Shown here piece by piece: positions 18,185 through 26,055 of a DNA stretch of 64,000 bases. Positions within the stretch are counted from its first letter, which is position 1. Every line of letters begins with the position of its first letter. Under the pieces are notes generated by a model, which had not been told where the DNA came from, did not search any database, and was given only the letters and a program-made list of their open reading frames with translations. Both the position numbers and the translations under genes were made by a program. Location of the stretch: positions 54,771 through 118,770 of the forward strand of contig JBAZZJ010000002.1 in NCBI GenBank assembly GCA_041658885.1. The letters are read 5' to 3'. Source of the stretch: VMGX01 sp041658885 (GTDB taxonomy: Bacteria; Patescibacteriota; Minisyncoccia; Phycocordibacterales; 21-14-all-36-13).

Positions 18185-18213
18185 TAAATCCGCATTCTAA
18201 TCCGCGTCTTTAT

Positions 18214-18801
18214 ATGGAACAAGAAAAAACATTTGTACAAAAAAATTTGTGGCAGATTATATTAATAGTTGTTGTAGTTGCAATAATCGGTTGGGGAATT
18301 TCAAAGTACAATTCTTTTGTTGTAATGAACGAAGGAATTACTTCACAGTGGTCTCAAGTTGAAAATCAATATCAGAGAAGATTTGATTTAATCCCCAATA
18401 TAGTTAATACGGTAAAAGGCGTTGCCGGACAGGAACAAAAAGTTTTTGGCGACATTGCAGAAGCACGAACAAGATATAGCGGAGCAGTATCAACAGATGA
18501 AAAAGCACAAGCCGCTAGTCAAGTTGAATCAGCTCTCGGAAGACTTTTAGTAATAGCTGAAAATTATCCTGTTCTACAATCATCACAAGCTTATAGAGAT
18601 TTAATAGTTTCTCTTGAGGGAACAGAAAACAGAATTTCAGTTGAGAGAATGAAATATAATGATATGGTCAAAGTTCTCAATGCAGGTATAAAAGTATTTC
18701 CGTCATCAATTATCGCTGGAATTTTTGGAGTAGCTGAAAGAACTTATTTTGAAGTACCAGAAGAAAATCAAGTAGTGCCAAAGGTTGATTTTACAGAGTA
18801 A
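18214..18801 (+). CDS. lemA: LemA family protein
   Basis: This 195-aa protein has an N-terminal membrane helix (about 12-29) and then the LemA helical bundle: YNSFVVMNEGITSQWSQVENQYQRRFDLIPNIVNTVKG, ENYPVLQSSQAYRDLIVSLEGTENRISVERMKYND and the close of the fold KVFPSSIIAGIFG. The molecular role of LemA is not settled; it is widespread and often next to TPM-domain proteins, as here. A MazF-like gene sits between lemA and the TPM gene. The ATG directly follows a CCCGTTAGAAG repeat element. Confidence 0.95.
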   Translation: MEQEKTFVQKNLWQIILIVVVVAIIGWGISKYNSFVVMNEGITSQWSQVENQYQRRFDLIPNIVNTVKGVAGQEQKVFGDIAEARTRYSGAVSTDEKAQAASQVESALGRLLVIAENYPVLQSSQAYRDLIVSLEGTENRISVERMKYNDMVKVLNAGIKVFPSSIIAGIFGVAERTYFEVPEENQVVPKVDFTE

Positions 18802-18803
18802 AA

Positions 18804-19190
18804 ATGCACAAAGATTTTGATAGTTGGAATAATCAGAAAAAATCTATTCATTCAGATGGTGAAAATAAGTTTTATCATTCTCGCGAGATGTGGTGGTGTT
18901 CTCTCGGTGTTAATGTTGGATTTGAACAAGATGGAACCGGCGAAGAAAATCAACGGCCTGTTCTGATTCTTAAGGGTTTTAATAAAAATGTTTGTCTGAT
19001 AGTTCCATTGACAACATCACACAAAAAGAACATTTATAATATTTCTGTTGGAGTAGTAGACAAGAAAAAAGCTTTCGCTATAATTTCACAGATTAGATTA
19101 ATTGATACAAAAAGATTAGCAAATAAAATAGGAATGTTAGATAAAACTCAGTTTGAGACAATTAAAAAAGCTGTCAAGGATTTAATCTGA
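18804..19190 (+). CDS. PemK/MazF-like endoribonuclease toxin
   Basis: This 128-aa protein fits the MazF/PemK fold: REMWWCSLGVNVGFEQDGTGEENQRPVLILKGFNKNVCLIVPLTTS, then ISQIRLIDTKRLANKIGMLD. The early GxN/E-Q-RPVLIL and later S-Q-I-R-L-D segments are the family's conserved and active-site region. Known MazF toxins cleave RNA at short motifs. It starts 2 bp after the lemA stop, so it is co-transcribed. No antitoxin ORF of the usual 60-90 residues is visible on either side, so either the partner is encoded elsewhere or the protein is not a toxin here. Confidence 0.8.
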   Translation: MHKDFDSWNNQKKSIHSDGENKFYHSREMWWCSLGVNVGFEQDGTGEENQRPVLILKGFNKNVCLIVPLTTSHKKNIYNISVGVVDKKKAFAIISQIRLIDTKRLANKIGMLDKTQFETIKKAVKDLI

Positions 19191-19199
19191 CAGTTTTTA
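19171..19199 (+). terminator. Terminator overlapping the MazF-like stop
   Basis: CTGTCA...TGACAG then TTTTTAATTTTT. The stop codon TGA is part of the right arm. Confidence 0.65.
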
Positions 19200-19284
19200 A
19201 TTTTTCTTCCCCTCAATAAAGAGGGGACAAGCCCGAAGGCATTTGTGCAAGCATTATATCACAAATTAATTTAAAAAGTCAATA

Positions 19285-20181
19285 ATGAATATTAATTACA
19301 AAAAATTATCAATCGTGGCTTTATTCCTAACTATTTTACCACTCGTTTCTTGGGCTTTTGTTGTGCCTGAAAAACCATCCAGTTTTGTTTCTGATTACGC
19401 TGGTATGTTGAAGCCGGACGAAAAAACAATTTTGGAAAATAAACTTTCGGAACTTGAAAAACAAACAACAAATGAAATTGGAGTTGTAATAATAAAATCA
19501 TTGGGCGGAGATACAATAGAAAATGTTGCGCAAGAAATTTTTACTCAATGGGGGATTGGAAAGAAAGAAAAAAATAACGGAGTTCTTCTTTTGATTTCTC
19601 TTGATGACAGACAAACCCGTATACACACAGGCTATGGGGTTGAACCTTATCTTACAGATATAGGAACTTCTTATATTCAAAGTGATGTTATTACGCCGGC
19701 GTTCAAACAAGGAAATTATTTTGGTGGGATAGATGGGGCTGTTGATAAAATGATTGAAGCACTTGGTGGCCAACAAATAATTCCTGAAGGATATTCTGAA
19801 AATTCTGACGGACCAAAACTCAATTTTAATTTTATTTTTTTTATACTGATAATTTCTCAATGGATTATAGCTGTTCTTGCTAGGTCAAAATCGTGGTGGG
19901 CAGGAGGAATTTTCGGGGGGGCTGTTGGCCTCGTAATCACATTCTTTTTTGTTGGTCTTACTTTGATTGCAATACCAATAATTCTTTTCTTCACTGGGTT
20001 TGGATTGTTTCTGGATTTTATAGTTTCCCGCGCATACGAAAAATTTAAAAGGGGTGGAGGAACTCCTCCGTGGTTTTTAGGTGGCGGAGGATTTGGAGGA
20101 GGAAGTGGACACGGAGGCGGTGGCTTCAGTGGTTTTGGTGGAGGAATGTCTGGAGGAGGTGGGTCAAGCGGAAGGTGGTAG
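19285..20181 (+). CDS. TPM-domain (YgcG-type) membrane protein
   Basis: This 298-aa protein has an N-terminal signal/anchor helix (about 8-25) and a TPM phosphatase-like domain at about 30-160 (VSDYAGMLKPDEKTILENKLSELEKQTTNEIGVVIIKSL, then WGIGKKEKNNGVLLLISLDDRQTRIHTGYGVE and GIDGAVDKMIEAL). Two or three membrane helices follow (about 178-255), and the tail is almost pure Gly/Ser (GGGGFGGGSGHGGGGFSGFGGG). This is the usual architecture of TPM proteins encoded with LemA. The function is not firmly known; roles in membrane protein quality control have been proposed for relatives. Confidence 0.9.
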   Translation: MNINYKKLSIVALFLTILPLVSWAFVVPEKPSSFVSDYAGMLKPDEKTILENKLSELEKQTTNEIGVVIIKSLGGDTIENVAQEIFTQWGIGKKEKNNGVLLLISLDDRQTRIHTGYGVEPYLTDIGTSYIQSDVITPAFKQGNYFGGIDGAVDKMIEALGGQQIIPEGYSENSDGPKLNFNFIFFILIISQWIIAVLARSKSWWAGGIFGGAVGLVITFFFVGLTLIAIPIILFFTGFGLFLDFIVSRAYEKFKRGGGTPPWFLGGGGFGGGSGHGGGGFSGFGGGMSGGGGSSGRW

Positions 20182-20243
20182 ATTTCAATCTTAAAGCTCA
20201 AATCTCAAATCTAAAATCTGTAGAAAATTGAAATATTAAATAT

Positions 20244-20390
20244 GGAGAGGTGGCAGAGTGGTCCCCAGTATCATCAGCCTTTGACTGAGCTACCTGCCTA
20301 CCGTAGGCAGGCGGAGCAGGCTAATGCACAAGATTGTTCCCAATTTGTTCAAGAGCGTAGCGATTGAATACAAATCGCAATCCCCCATAT
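20244..20390 (+). pseudogene. Broken tRNA-Ser copy with a 58-bp insertion
   Basis: The first 20 bases (20244-20263) are identical to the 5' end of the intact tRNA-Ser at 20394. About 58 bp then intervene, including the palindrome CCTGCCTA-CCG-TAGGCAGG and a reversed AGGTAGCTCAGT-like tRNA piece. tRNA-Ser-like sequence resumes with CTAATGCACA and degrades after that. Confidence 0.65.
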
Positions 20391-20393
20391 GGC

Positions 20394-20483
20394 GGAGAGG
20401 TGGCAGAGTGGTCTAATGCACATGCTTGGAGAGCATGAGTTCGGGAAACCGGACCGCAGGTTCAAATCCTGTCCTCTCCGCCA
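20394..20483 (+). tRNA. tRNA-Ser (anticodon GGA)
   Basis: The 7-bp acceptor stem GGAGAGG/CCTCTCC, the long variable arm expected of tRNA-Ser, the anticodon GGA at 20428-20430, the T loop TTCAAAT, discriminator G and an encoded CCA are all present. It lies between two broken copies of itself. Confidence 0.95.
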
Positions 20484-20486
20484 TGT

Positions 20487-20547
20487 GGGGGAGAGAGCAT
20501 GGGTCCATTAACGCGGATTGCAGGTTTAAATCCCATACCTTCCGCAA
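20487..20547 (+). pseudogene. Degenerate tRNA-Ser 3' remnant
   Basis: Downstream of the intact tRNA a sequence ending in GCAGGTTTAAATCCCATACC and TTCCGCA resembles the T arm and acceptor of tRNA-Ser but does not pair properly. It looks like a third, decayed copy. Confidence 0.45.
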
Positions 20548-20561
20548 CGATTTTTTAAAAA

Positions 20562-21581
20562 TTAAAGCACATATCTTTCGTATTTGTGTTTGCACGGATT
20601 AGCCCAAGCGACATCCATCCATTTTTCTTTTGGGTTCATTATTATTGATGCGATTGTAACTCCAAAGTTTGAATGCTTTTTATTGTCATGACCACATATT
20701 CCTGTTCTGTGCTCTTTCAATATTTTTCTTAGTCCGTCCAAATTTTTATTTTTTTCTTTTTCTAAAAATTTTTTCACTCTTTGATATCTTTCCAAAGATT
20801 CTTTTTCTGTGTTTTCTTCATTTTGTTCTTTCTTTATAAGTGGGTGATTAGTATGAATAAGGAAATCTTTACCATAGAAAAAATTATCATGATTAAAAAA
20901 ATCTTCTACATCCAAAATTTTTAAATCTTTTGATGCATAGATAGTATTGCTATTTATACTACTCTCAAACAAATCTTCCCTCACTGCGTCTCTAACTGAT
21001 TTTGAAGTTAGTATTGCGCGCATCTGAAAATTTTTTGGTATTCCATATCTAAACTTTCCAGAGCCGATTGAATTTCCAGTAAAACAAAAACCAAAAGAAT
21101 TTAATCCGCAACTTGAACCCGGTAATGTCCCAATATAATTTAAACTTAGAAAGCTTATATCATTAATTTTACATTTGAGAACATAAAGACCGTTCGTTCT
21201 ATATTCTTTCAACCAGTCTTCATTATGTCCTAACAATATTTCTTTTTCATTTTTTATAGCTATGCTTGTGCATTTATTCATTTTAAACTCCAATAATTCT
21301 TCCTCGCAAATTAAAACCATCAATTCTGTAAGTTTTATTTCAGCCCCATCGCTCATACCTTGAGCTTCTTCAACAAGAACTGGGAAAAATTTCATTGTTT
21401 CTGGCAAAAAATTCAAAGCCGTTCTTTCCAATTCTTTAAAATCAACATCTTTTATTTCACGATATATTTTTTTATTTGAAGCAAGTCGTTTTCTAATCTG
21501 ATTTTTCAGAATTTTTCCTATTTGATAACCGAGGTCATAATTATTTTTTGCTTCTATGTTTATAAAGGGAATTTTTTCCAT
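20562..21581 (-). CDS. C45 family autoproteolytic acyltransferase/hydrolase
   Basis: This 339-aa protein resembles the isopenicillin-N acyltransferase/C45 peptidase family of Ntn hydrolases, which self-cleave before a Cys that becomes the nucleophile. Features are an N-terminal GYQIGKILKNQI helix, MNKCTSIAI with the likely nucleophile Cys, GHNEDW (the family's N-E-D motif), SLNYIGTLPGSSCGLNSFGFCFTGNS and NHPLI. The C-terminus has HSNFGVTIASIIMNPKEKWMDVAWANPC, typical of the family's last strands. The substrate cannot be read; amide or acyl transfer to small molecules is likely. No signal peptide is seen. Confidence 0.85.
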   Translation of the reverse strand: MEKIPFINIEAKNNYDLGYQIGKILKNQIRKRLASNKKIYREIKDVDFKELERTALNFLPETMKFFPVLVEEAQGMSDGAEIKLTELMVLICEEELLEFKMNKCTSIAIKNEKEILLGHNEDWLKEYRTNGLYVLKCKINDISFLSLNYIGTLPGSSCGLNSFGFCFTGNSIGSGKFRYGIPKNFQMRAILTSKSVRDAVREDLFESSINSNTIYASKDLKILDVEDFFNHDNFFYGKDFLIHTNHPLIKKEQNEENTEKESLERYQRVKKFLEKEKNKNLDGLRKILKEHRTGICGHDNKKHSNFGVTIASIIMNPKEKWMDVAWANPCKHKYERYVL

Positions 21582-21635
21582 ATATTAATTTAATAATTGT
21601 AGCATTTTTTAAAATACAAATATTCACACAAATTA

Positions 21636-21830
21636 TTGACAAGTTACATTTTTTTGATAATATATAAACACCAATATGAATATATTAGGTAGAAAATTTA
21701 ATCATCATAAAGGAAACCTCTAAAAGGGGCCCTTTTGTGTGTTGATTACAATTTTCAATTAAACCCAAAACTGACCTCTTTTAAGGGGTTTTTTTGTTTT
21801 GGGATTTTTTGTTATTTGAAATGGAGGTTT
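21636..21830 (+). promoter_or_regulatory. Promoter and structured leader upstream of a short ORF
   Basis: TTGACA (21636-21641) is followed 16 bp later by TAATAT. A possible 15-codon leader ORF (21676-21723) contains two His codons and is followed by stem-loop material: ACCTCTT/AAGGGGT plus an outer CCCAAAAC...GTTTTGGG with a T-run (about 21766-21803). It could be a terminated small RNA or an attenuator. Nothing in it matches a known riboswitch by eye. Confidence 0.35.
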
Positions 21831-21832
21831 TT

Positions 21833-21901
21833 ATGAAAAGAAAGAATTTCCATCGTTCTTTTGGAGGAACAGGTCCACACATGTTTGGTAATGTTTCTTA
21901 A
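21833..21901 (+). CDS. Short ORF, 22 aa, with strong ribosome site
   Basis: A GGAGG (21824-21828) sits 4 bp before the ATG, one of the few strong Shine-Dalgarno sites in the window. The peptide begins MKRKNFHRSF, then GGTGPHMFGNVS; it is basic and Gly-rich with no recognised family. It could be a real small protein or a leader peptide before tRNA-His. Confidence rests only on the ribosome site and upstream promoter. Confidence 0.4.
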   Translation: MKRKNFHRSFGGTGPHMFGNVS

Positions 21902-21950
21902 ATCGTTGTCATGGTGGGCATAACACATAAAAAATATGCCCACTTTGTAT

Positions 21951-22026
21951 GGTCATCGTAGCTCAATGGAAGAGCGCTCGTTTGTGAAGCGAGTGGTTGG
22001 GGGTTCGAATCCCCTCGGTGACCCCA
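21951..22026 (+). tRNA. tRNA-His (anticodon GTG)
   Basis: It has the His-specific extra G-1 paired with C73, the acceptor GTCATCG/CGGTGAC, the anticodon loop TTGTGAA, the T loop TTCGAAT and an encoded CCA. Confidence 0.95.
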
Positions 22027-22083
22027 AAAAATAATAAATGCAATGCATAGCATTTTGAAATAATATTTTTTGAAGTAATTTTT

Positions 22084-23043
22084 ATGAGTTACAAAAGTAA
22101 AAAAAGAAAAAAAACAAGAGCGTCAAAATTACAACGCGACTTTGTGATTTTTCTAAAAAAGTTCTTTGTAAAATTTAGTAGAAAAATAGAAAAGTTCTTT
22201 GAAATAAAAAATAAAAATGAGGAGAATAAAATGAGATTTCCACAAACAAAAATTATTATGGAACAGCTTCGTGAGAAAGCTAAAAGAATTCGTCCAAACA
22301 ATTTAAAAATAAATGAATGGATAGATGATTATATTGATAGTTGTATTTTAGAAGGTAAACAAATAGAAATTATTACTCAATATTGTCTTTCTAAAGATTT
22401 AGAATTTCGTTATCAAAAACAAGGCAATAAGTTTGTTCCACTACCAGCAGAAAGGAACATGTTTGAAAAAACGATTCCAGAAATTATTTCTTTGTTTGAA
22501 AAAAATGGTTTGACTCTAAATTGGTATGTAACATTTAACGATTCTTTTTTGGATAGAGGGCGGGTTTCTTCTGACATAAAAAGTATTTATATGTGCATGA
22601 TTAAAAATCTTGCTGAAGAAATAAAATCGTTAGAACAATCAATAATCTTTTTAGACTGGGAGCTTGATGTTCTAGGAAAGCAGTCAGGACCAAATATGGA
22701 AGTAACAAATTATTTTGATTCCCTTGTTCCTAAAGAAGCCTTCAATTTAGATATGAAAAATCTTTTGAAAAGGGTTAAAGAATATAAGGATTTTTCAAAA
22801 ACAGAGGATGATCTTAAAAGAGAAACAAAATTTAAAATTTCTTGTGAAGCCGAAGAAGGAAGATTTATGTTAAGCCAGGAATCCCCATTTTCTAATGGGA
22901 ATTTCATTCTTGTTCCTTTAGAGTTTCCAGAGAGATATGTATTTTTTGAAATTCTTGCTCCAAACTTTCAGAAACGACTCGCTTCCATTATAAAACCATA
23001 TCCTTGGAGAATGGATGCTGATAATTTGAGGTACGAAATGTGA
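22084..23043 (+). CDS. Unknown protein, 319 aa
   Basis: I do not recognise a family. The first 50 residues are strongly basic (KSKKRKKTRASK, then an amphipathic FVIFLKKFFVKFSRKIEKFF stretch) and might touch membrane or nucleic acid. The remainder is a mixed alpha/beta soluble region (WIDDYIDSCILEGKQIEIITQYCLSKDLEF; NWYVTFNDSFLDRGRVSSDI; FILVPLEFPERYVFFEILAPNFQKRL). A second start at Met50 (MRFPQTKI) would drop the basic region. It stands alone between tRNA-His and a clear terminator at 23056. Confidence 0.75.
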   Translation: MSYKSKKRKKTRASKLQRDFVIFLKKFFVKFSRKIEKFFEIKNKNEENKMRFPQTKIIMEQLREKAKRIRPNNLKINEWIDDYIDSCILEGKQIEIITQYCLSKDLEFRYQKQGNKFVPLPAERNMFEKTIPEIISLFEKNGLTLNWYVTFNDSFLDRGRVSSDIKSIYMCMIKNLAEEIKSLEQSIIFLDWELDVLGKQSGPNMEVTNYFDSLVPKEAFNLDMKNLLKRVKEYKDFSKTEDDLKRETKFKISCEAEEGRFMLSQESPFSNGNFILVPLEFPERYVFFEILAPNFQKRLASIIKPYPWRMDADNLRYEM

Positions 23044-23055
23044 TTTTTTGAGACT

Positions 23056-23090
23056 AATGACTGCCGGTTAAAGGCAGTCATTTTACTTTT
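23056..23090 (+). terminator. Terminator of the 319-aa gene
   Basis: AATGACTGCC-GGTTAAA-GGCAGTCATT followed by TTACTTTTT, starting 13 bp after the stop codon. Confidence 0.8.
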
Positions 23091-23175
23091 TACCCCCCCA
23101 TATTAATTTTTGTAAAAAATCTCTCACTTTTAATGCCCAATCCTCAACGTCTTTCAATTTGTTTTTATTTCCCAT
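23083..23175 (-). CDS. Possible 30-aa amphipathic peptide
   Basis: A short open frame on the minus strand starts MGNKNKLKDVEDWALKVRDF and ends in LQKLIWGGKK. The sequence would form a charged amphipathic helix. There is no ribosome site. Its stop lies in the downstream terminator of the neighbouring gene, so it may be chance. Confidence 0.25.
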   Translation of the reverse strand: MGNKNKLKDVEDWALKVRDFLQKLIWGGKK

Positions 23176-23294
23176 TTTACAACTCTCAAAATTTATTTTT
23201 TGGTGTTGATTTTTAACGTTATCCACAGAGCTTTAGTAAATTTTTTGTTGTAAAATTAAAATCCACTAGAAAACTATTAGTTTTTTATAAAAAC

Positions 23295-23372
23295 ATGCCA
23301 GAAAATCAGAAAAAAGTTGAAAAAAATATTGAAAAAGTAAAAAATTTTGATGTTTTTGTAAAAAAGTATTAA
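23295..23372 (+). CDS. Possible 25-aa Lys-rich peptide
   Basis: The frame MPENQKKVEKNIEKVKNF...KKY is followed directly by a terminator-like hairpin at 23371, which suggests a short transcript. There is no ribosome site and no family is known. Confidence 0.3.
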   Translation: MPENQKKVEKNIEKVKNFDVFVKKY

Positions 23373-23402
23373 AAAGAGACGGATTAATCGCCTCTTTTAA
23401 TA
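23371..23402 (+). terminator. Hairpin after the 25-aa ORF
   Basis: AAAAGAGACG-GATTAAT-CGCCTCTTTT is an imperfect stem with a T tail. Confidence 0.6.
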
Positions 23403-23446
23403 TGAATGTGTTTAAAATTTATTGAAAGAACAAAAAAATAAATGAA

Positions 23447-23575
23447 TCCCCACACTAATCTTAATTTCGTTTAAAACAGATTAGTTTATAAAATAGAATG
23501 AGTGGTGGACTGTTGAGTAAATAGACAAAAATAACAAACAAGGTCAATATTATTAAAATTAAGATTAGTGTAGGG
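23447..23575. repeat. 129-bp CCCCACACTAATC element ending at the nrdJ start codon
   Basis: Terminal inverted repeats are TCCCCACACTAATCTTAAT and ATTAAGATTAGTGTAGGGA. A second copy with the same ends and most of the same interior lies at 40618-40742 in the opposite orientation. In both copies the element ends exactly at the ATG of a housekeeping gene (nrdJ, valS). Confidence 0.9.
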
Positions 23576-25870
23576 ATGAAAAAAACAGAAACCCTAAAAA
23601 AATCTGCAGTAAAAACTTCTAGAATGTCAAAAAAGATTTCTCATATTCAAAAAAGAGATGGGCGCGTTGTTTTGTTTGATTCTAATAAAATTTATTCTGT
23701 TATTTTTAAAGCCTTTTTAGCTGTTAGAGAAAAAAATGGTCCTATAGTTGGAAAAATTTCAAAAAAAGTTATTTTTAATTTGGAAAAATCTTTTTCAGGT
23801 AAAATTCCAAATGTTGAAGAAATTCAGGACACAATAATAAATGTTTTAAGGGATGAAGACTTTAGCGATGTTGCCGAAACTTACGAACAATACAGAAAAA
23901 AAAGACAAGAAATTCGCGAAGCAAAATATTTTCTTTTGTATCACGATGTCAAAACAATCATAACTGAAAATGCAATGAAAGTTTTGGAGTCGCGATATTT
24001 AAGAAAAGATACAAACGGAAAAATTATTGAAACACCCCAACAACTTTTTAGAAGAATTGCTTCTAACATAGCAGCTGCAGAAAAAATTTATGATCCAAAT
24101 ATTTCTGATGAAGATATTATGAAAGTTGAAGAAAGATTTTATAAATTGATTGCTTCATTAGAATTTCTTCCTAACTCACCAACATTAATGAATGCTGGGA
24201 CATCAATGCAACAACTTTCTGCATGTTTTGTTTTGCCGGTTGAAGATTCAATGGAAAGTATTTTTGAGGCCGTAAGAGCGACAGCTATTATACATAAATC
24301 TGGAGGAGGCACTGGCTACAATTTTGGAAGTCTGCGACCAAAAGGAGATTTTGTAAAACAAACGGGAGGAGTTTCTTCTGGGCCAATCTCGTTTATGAAA
24401 GTTTTTGACATTGTTGCTGACGTTGTAAAACAAGGCGGTAAAAGACGTGGGGCTATGATGGGCATTATAAATATTGACCATCCAGACGTACTTGAATTTA
24501 TAACAGCAAAAACCAAAGAAGGAATACTTCAAAACTTCAATATTTCCGTTGCAATTACGAATGAATTTATGGATGCCGTAAAAAAACACAAGACATATAA
24601 GCTTATAAATCCTAAAAATGACCAACCAGTGGGGGAATTAGATGCCAATGAAGTTTTTGATAAAATTGCAAATCTCGCATGGGAAACTGGAGACCCTGGG
24701 GTTATATTTATAGACCGTGTAAATGATGCGCGCGGAAATCCAACTCCAAAATTTGGACGTATTAAATCAACAAATCCATGTGGGGAACAGCCACTTTTAG
24801 CAAATGAACCTTGTAATCTTGGAAGCATAGATATAAATAAGTTTGTAAGAAATAAAGGTAAAAAGAGTTATATTGATTGGATTGAACTTAAAAATACAAT
24901 ACATGAGGCCGTACATTTTTTGGATAATGTAATTGATATGAATAAATATCCGTTACCGGAAATTGATGTAATGGCGCGTGGCAATCGCCGTATAGGTCTC
25001 GGTTTAATGGGATGGTCTGATGCGTTGGTTAGTCTTAAGATCCCATATAATTCTAAACAAGCACTTTCATTGGCGGATAGGTTGATGAACTTTATAGAAA
25101 GTGAATCCCACTCAGCTTCTGTGTCTATAGCAAAGAAAAGAGGAACATTTCCAAATTTTAAAGATTCTCTTTATAATCATGCTGGTGGGGAGAGATTAAG
25201 AAATTGTGCAGTAACAACAATTGCTCCAACAGGAACGATAGGAATTATTGCAGGATGTTCACAGGGGATTGAACCAAAATTTGCTTTGGCTTATGTAAGA
25301 AAATCAAGAATAGGCAAAGGTGAAAATGATTGGGTGGAATTAGTTGAAGTTGATAAACAATTTGAAGAGGTTGCGCGACGCGAAGGTTTTTTCTCAGAAG
25401 AATTAATGAAAAAAGTTGCCGAACACGGCTCGGTTGCAGGAATGAAAGAAATTCCGTTGAAGTGGCAAAAAGTTTTTGTGACCGCGCATGATTTAGAATT
25501 TCCTGACCATGTAAAAATGCAAGCTGCTTTTCAAAAACACGTTGACAACGCAGTATCAAAAACAATTAATTTACCAAATAAAGCTACAGTTGAAGATGTT
25601 AAAAAGGCATATCTATTTTCTTGGGATACTGGTTGCAAGGGGATTACAGTTTATAGAGATGGATCAAAATCTGTTCAAGTTTTAAATGTTGGTAAAGATA
25701 AAAAGAAAAGCAGTGGCGAGAAAATTTCAGAAGAAGAAGTTATGATTGCCACTATGTCTGGGATTGTGAGTGATACAGTTAAAACGGATACAAATGTTAG
25801 AAGTGAAATTGATATTAAAAATCCTCATCGTGAAGATTTACCACCTGGAGTTTGTTTAATTTGCGGGTAA
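23576..25870 (+). CDS. nrdJ: Adenosylcobalamin-dependent (class II) ribonucleotide reductase
   Basis: This 764-aa enzyme reduces ribonucleotides to deoxyribonucleotides. Residues about 20-110 form an ATP-cone regulatory domain (HIQKRDGRVVLFDSNKIYSVI). The barrel follows with LSACFVLPVEDSME, KSGGGTGYNFGSLRPKGD, the active-site NPCGEQPLLANEPCNLGSI, and TIAPTGTIGIIAGCSQGIEP. The C-terminus ends PPGVCLICG, the CxxC redox pair that re-reduces the active site. No small radical subunit gene is adjacent and the sequence pattern is that of B12-dependent enzymes. The ATG is the first base after the 129-bp repeat; no Shine-Dalgarno is seen. Confidence 0.95.
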   Translation: MKKTETLKKSAVKTSRMSKKISHIQKRDGRVVLFDSNKIYSVIFKAFLAVREKNGPIVGKISKKVIFNLEKSFSGKIPNVEEIQDTIINVLRDEDFSDVAETYEQYRKKRQEIREAKYFLLYHDVKTIITENAMKVLESRYLRKDTNGKIIETPQQLFRRIASNIAAAEKIYDPNISDEDIMKVEERFYKLIASLEFLPNSPTLMNAGTSMQQLSACFVLPVEDSMESIFEAVRATAIIHKSGGGTGYNFGSLRPKGDFVKQTGGVSSGPISFMKVFDIVADVVKQGGKRRGAMMGIINIDHPDVLEFITAKTKEGILQNFNISVAITNEFMDAVKKHKTYKLINPKNDQPVGELDANEVFDKIANLAWETGDPGVIFIDRVNDARGNPTPKFGRIKSTNPCGEQPLLANEPCNLGSIDINKFVRNKGKKSYIDWIELKNTIHEAVHFLDNVIDMNKYPLPEIDVMARGNRRIGLGLMGWSDALVSLKIPYNSKQALSLADRLMNFIESESHSASVSIAKKRGTFPNFKDSLYNHAGGERLRNCAVTTIAPTGTIGIIAGCSQGIEPKFALAYVRKSRIGKGENDWVELVEVDKQFEEVARREGFFSEELMKKVAEHGSVAGMKEIPLKWQKVFVTAHDLEFPDHVKMQAAFQKHVDNAVSKTINLPNKATVEDVKKAYLFSWDTGCKGITVYRDGSKSVQVLNVGKDKKKSSGEKISEEEVMIATMSGIVSDTVKTDTNVRSEIDIKNPHREDLPPGVCLICG

Positions 25871-25871
25871 A

Positions 25872-26005
25872 TGAAAAAGCAATTTAGATTGCTTTTTCAT
25901 CCATAATTTTTTTGTTTTTAAAAAAGCAATTTAGATTGCTTTTTCATCCATAATTTTTTTGTTTTTAAAAAAGCAATTTAGATTGCTTTTTTATCCATAA
26001 TTTTA
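25872..26005. repeat. Three tandem 47-bp hairpin repeats after nrdJ
   Basis: Each unit has AAAAAGCAAT-TTAG-ATTGCTTTTT followed by CATCCATAATTTTTTTG. The hairpin plus T-run could terminate nrdJ transcripts. Units begin at about 25873, 25920 and 25967. Confidence 0.85.
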
Positions 26006-26016
26006 AAAAAATATAA

Positions 26017-26049
26017 TCAAAAAACTTCGCTTTAGACGAAGTTTTTTGA
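26017..26049. terminator. Bidirectional terminator between nrdJ and rnpB
   Basis: TCAAAAAACTTCG-CTTTAGA-CGAAGTTTTTTGA lies just past the RNase P RNA 3' end on the minus strand. Confidence 0.8.
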
Positions 26050-26055
26050 TTTGTT

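Noticed and set aside
20413..20595. A minus-strand open frame across tRNA-Ser
   Set aside because: It runs through the tRNA and its decayed copies and has no protein-like pattern.
21641..21830. Considered as SRP RNA, tmRNA or a known riboswitch
   Set aside because: None of the conserved words of those RNAs is visible.
25872..26005. Considered as a CRISPR array because of evenly spaced repeats
   Set aside because: Units are contiguous 47-bp copies with no unique spacers and there are no cas genes; the same applies to the arrays at 50422 and 57278.
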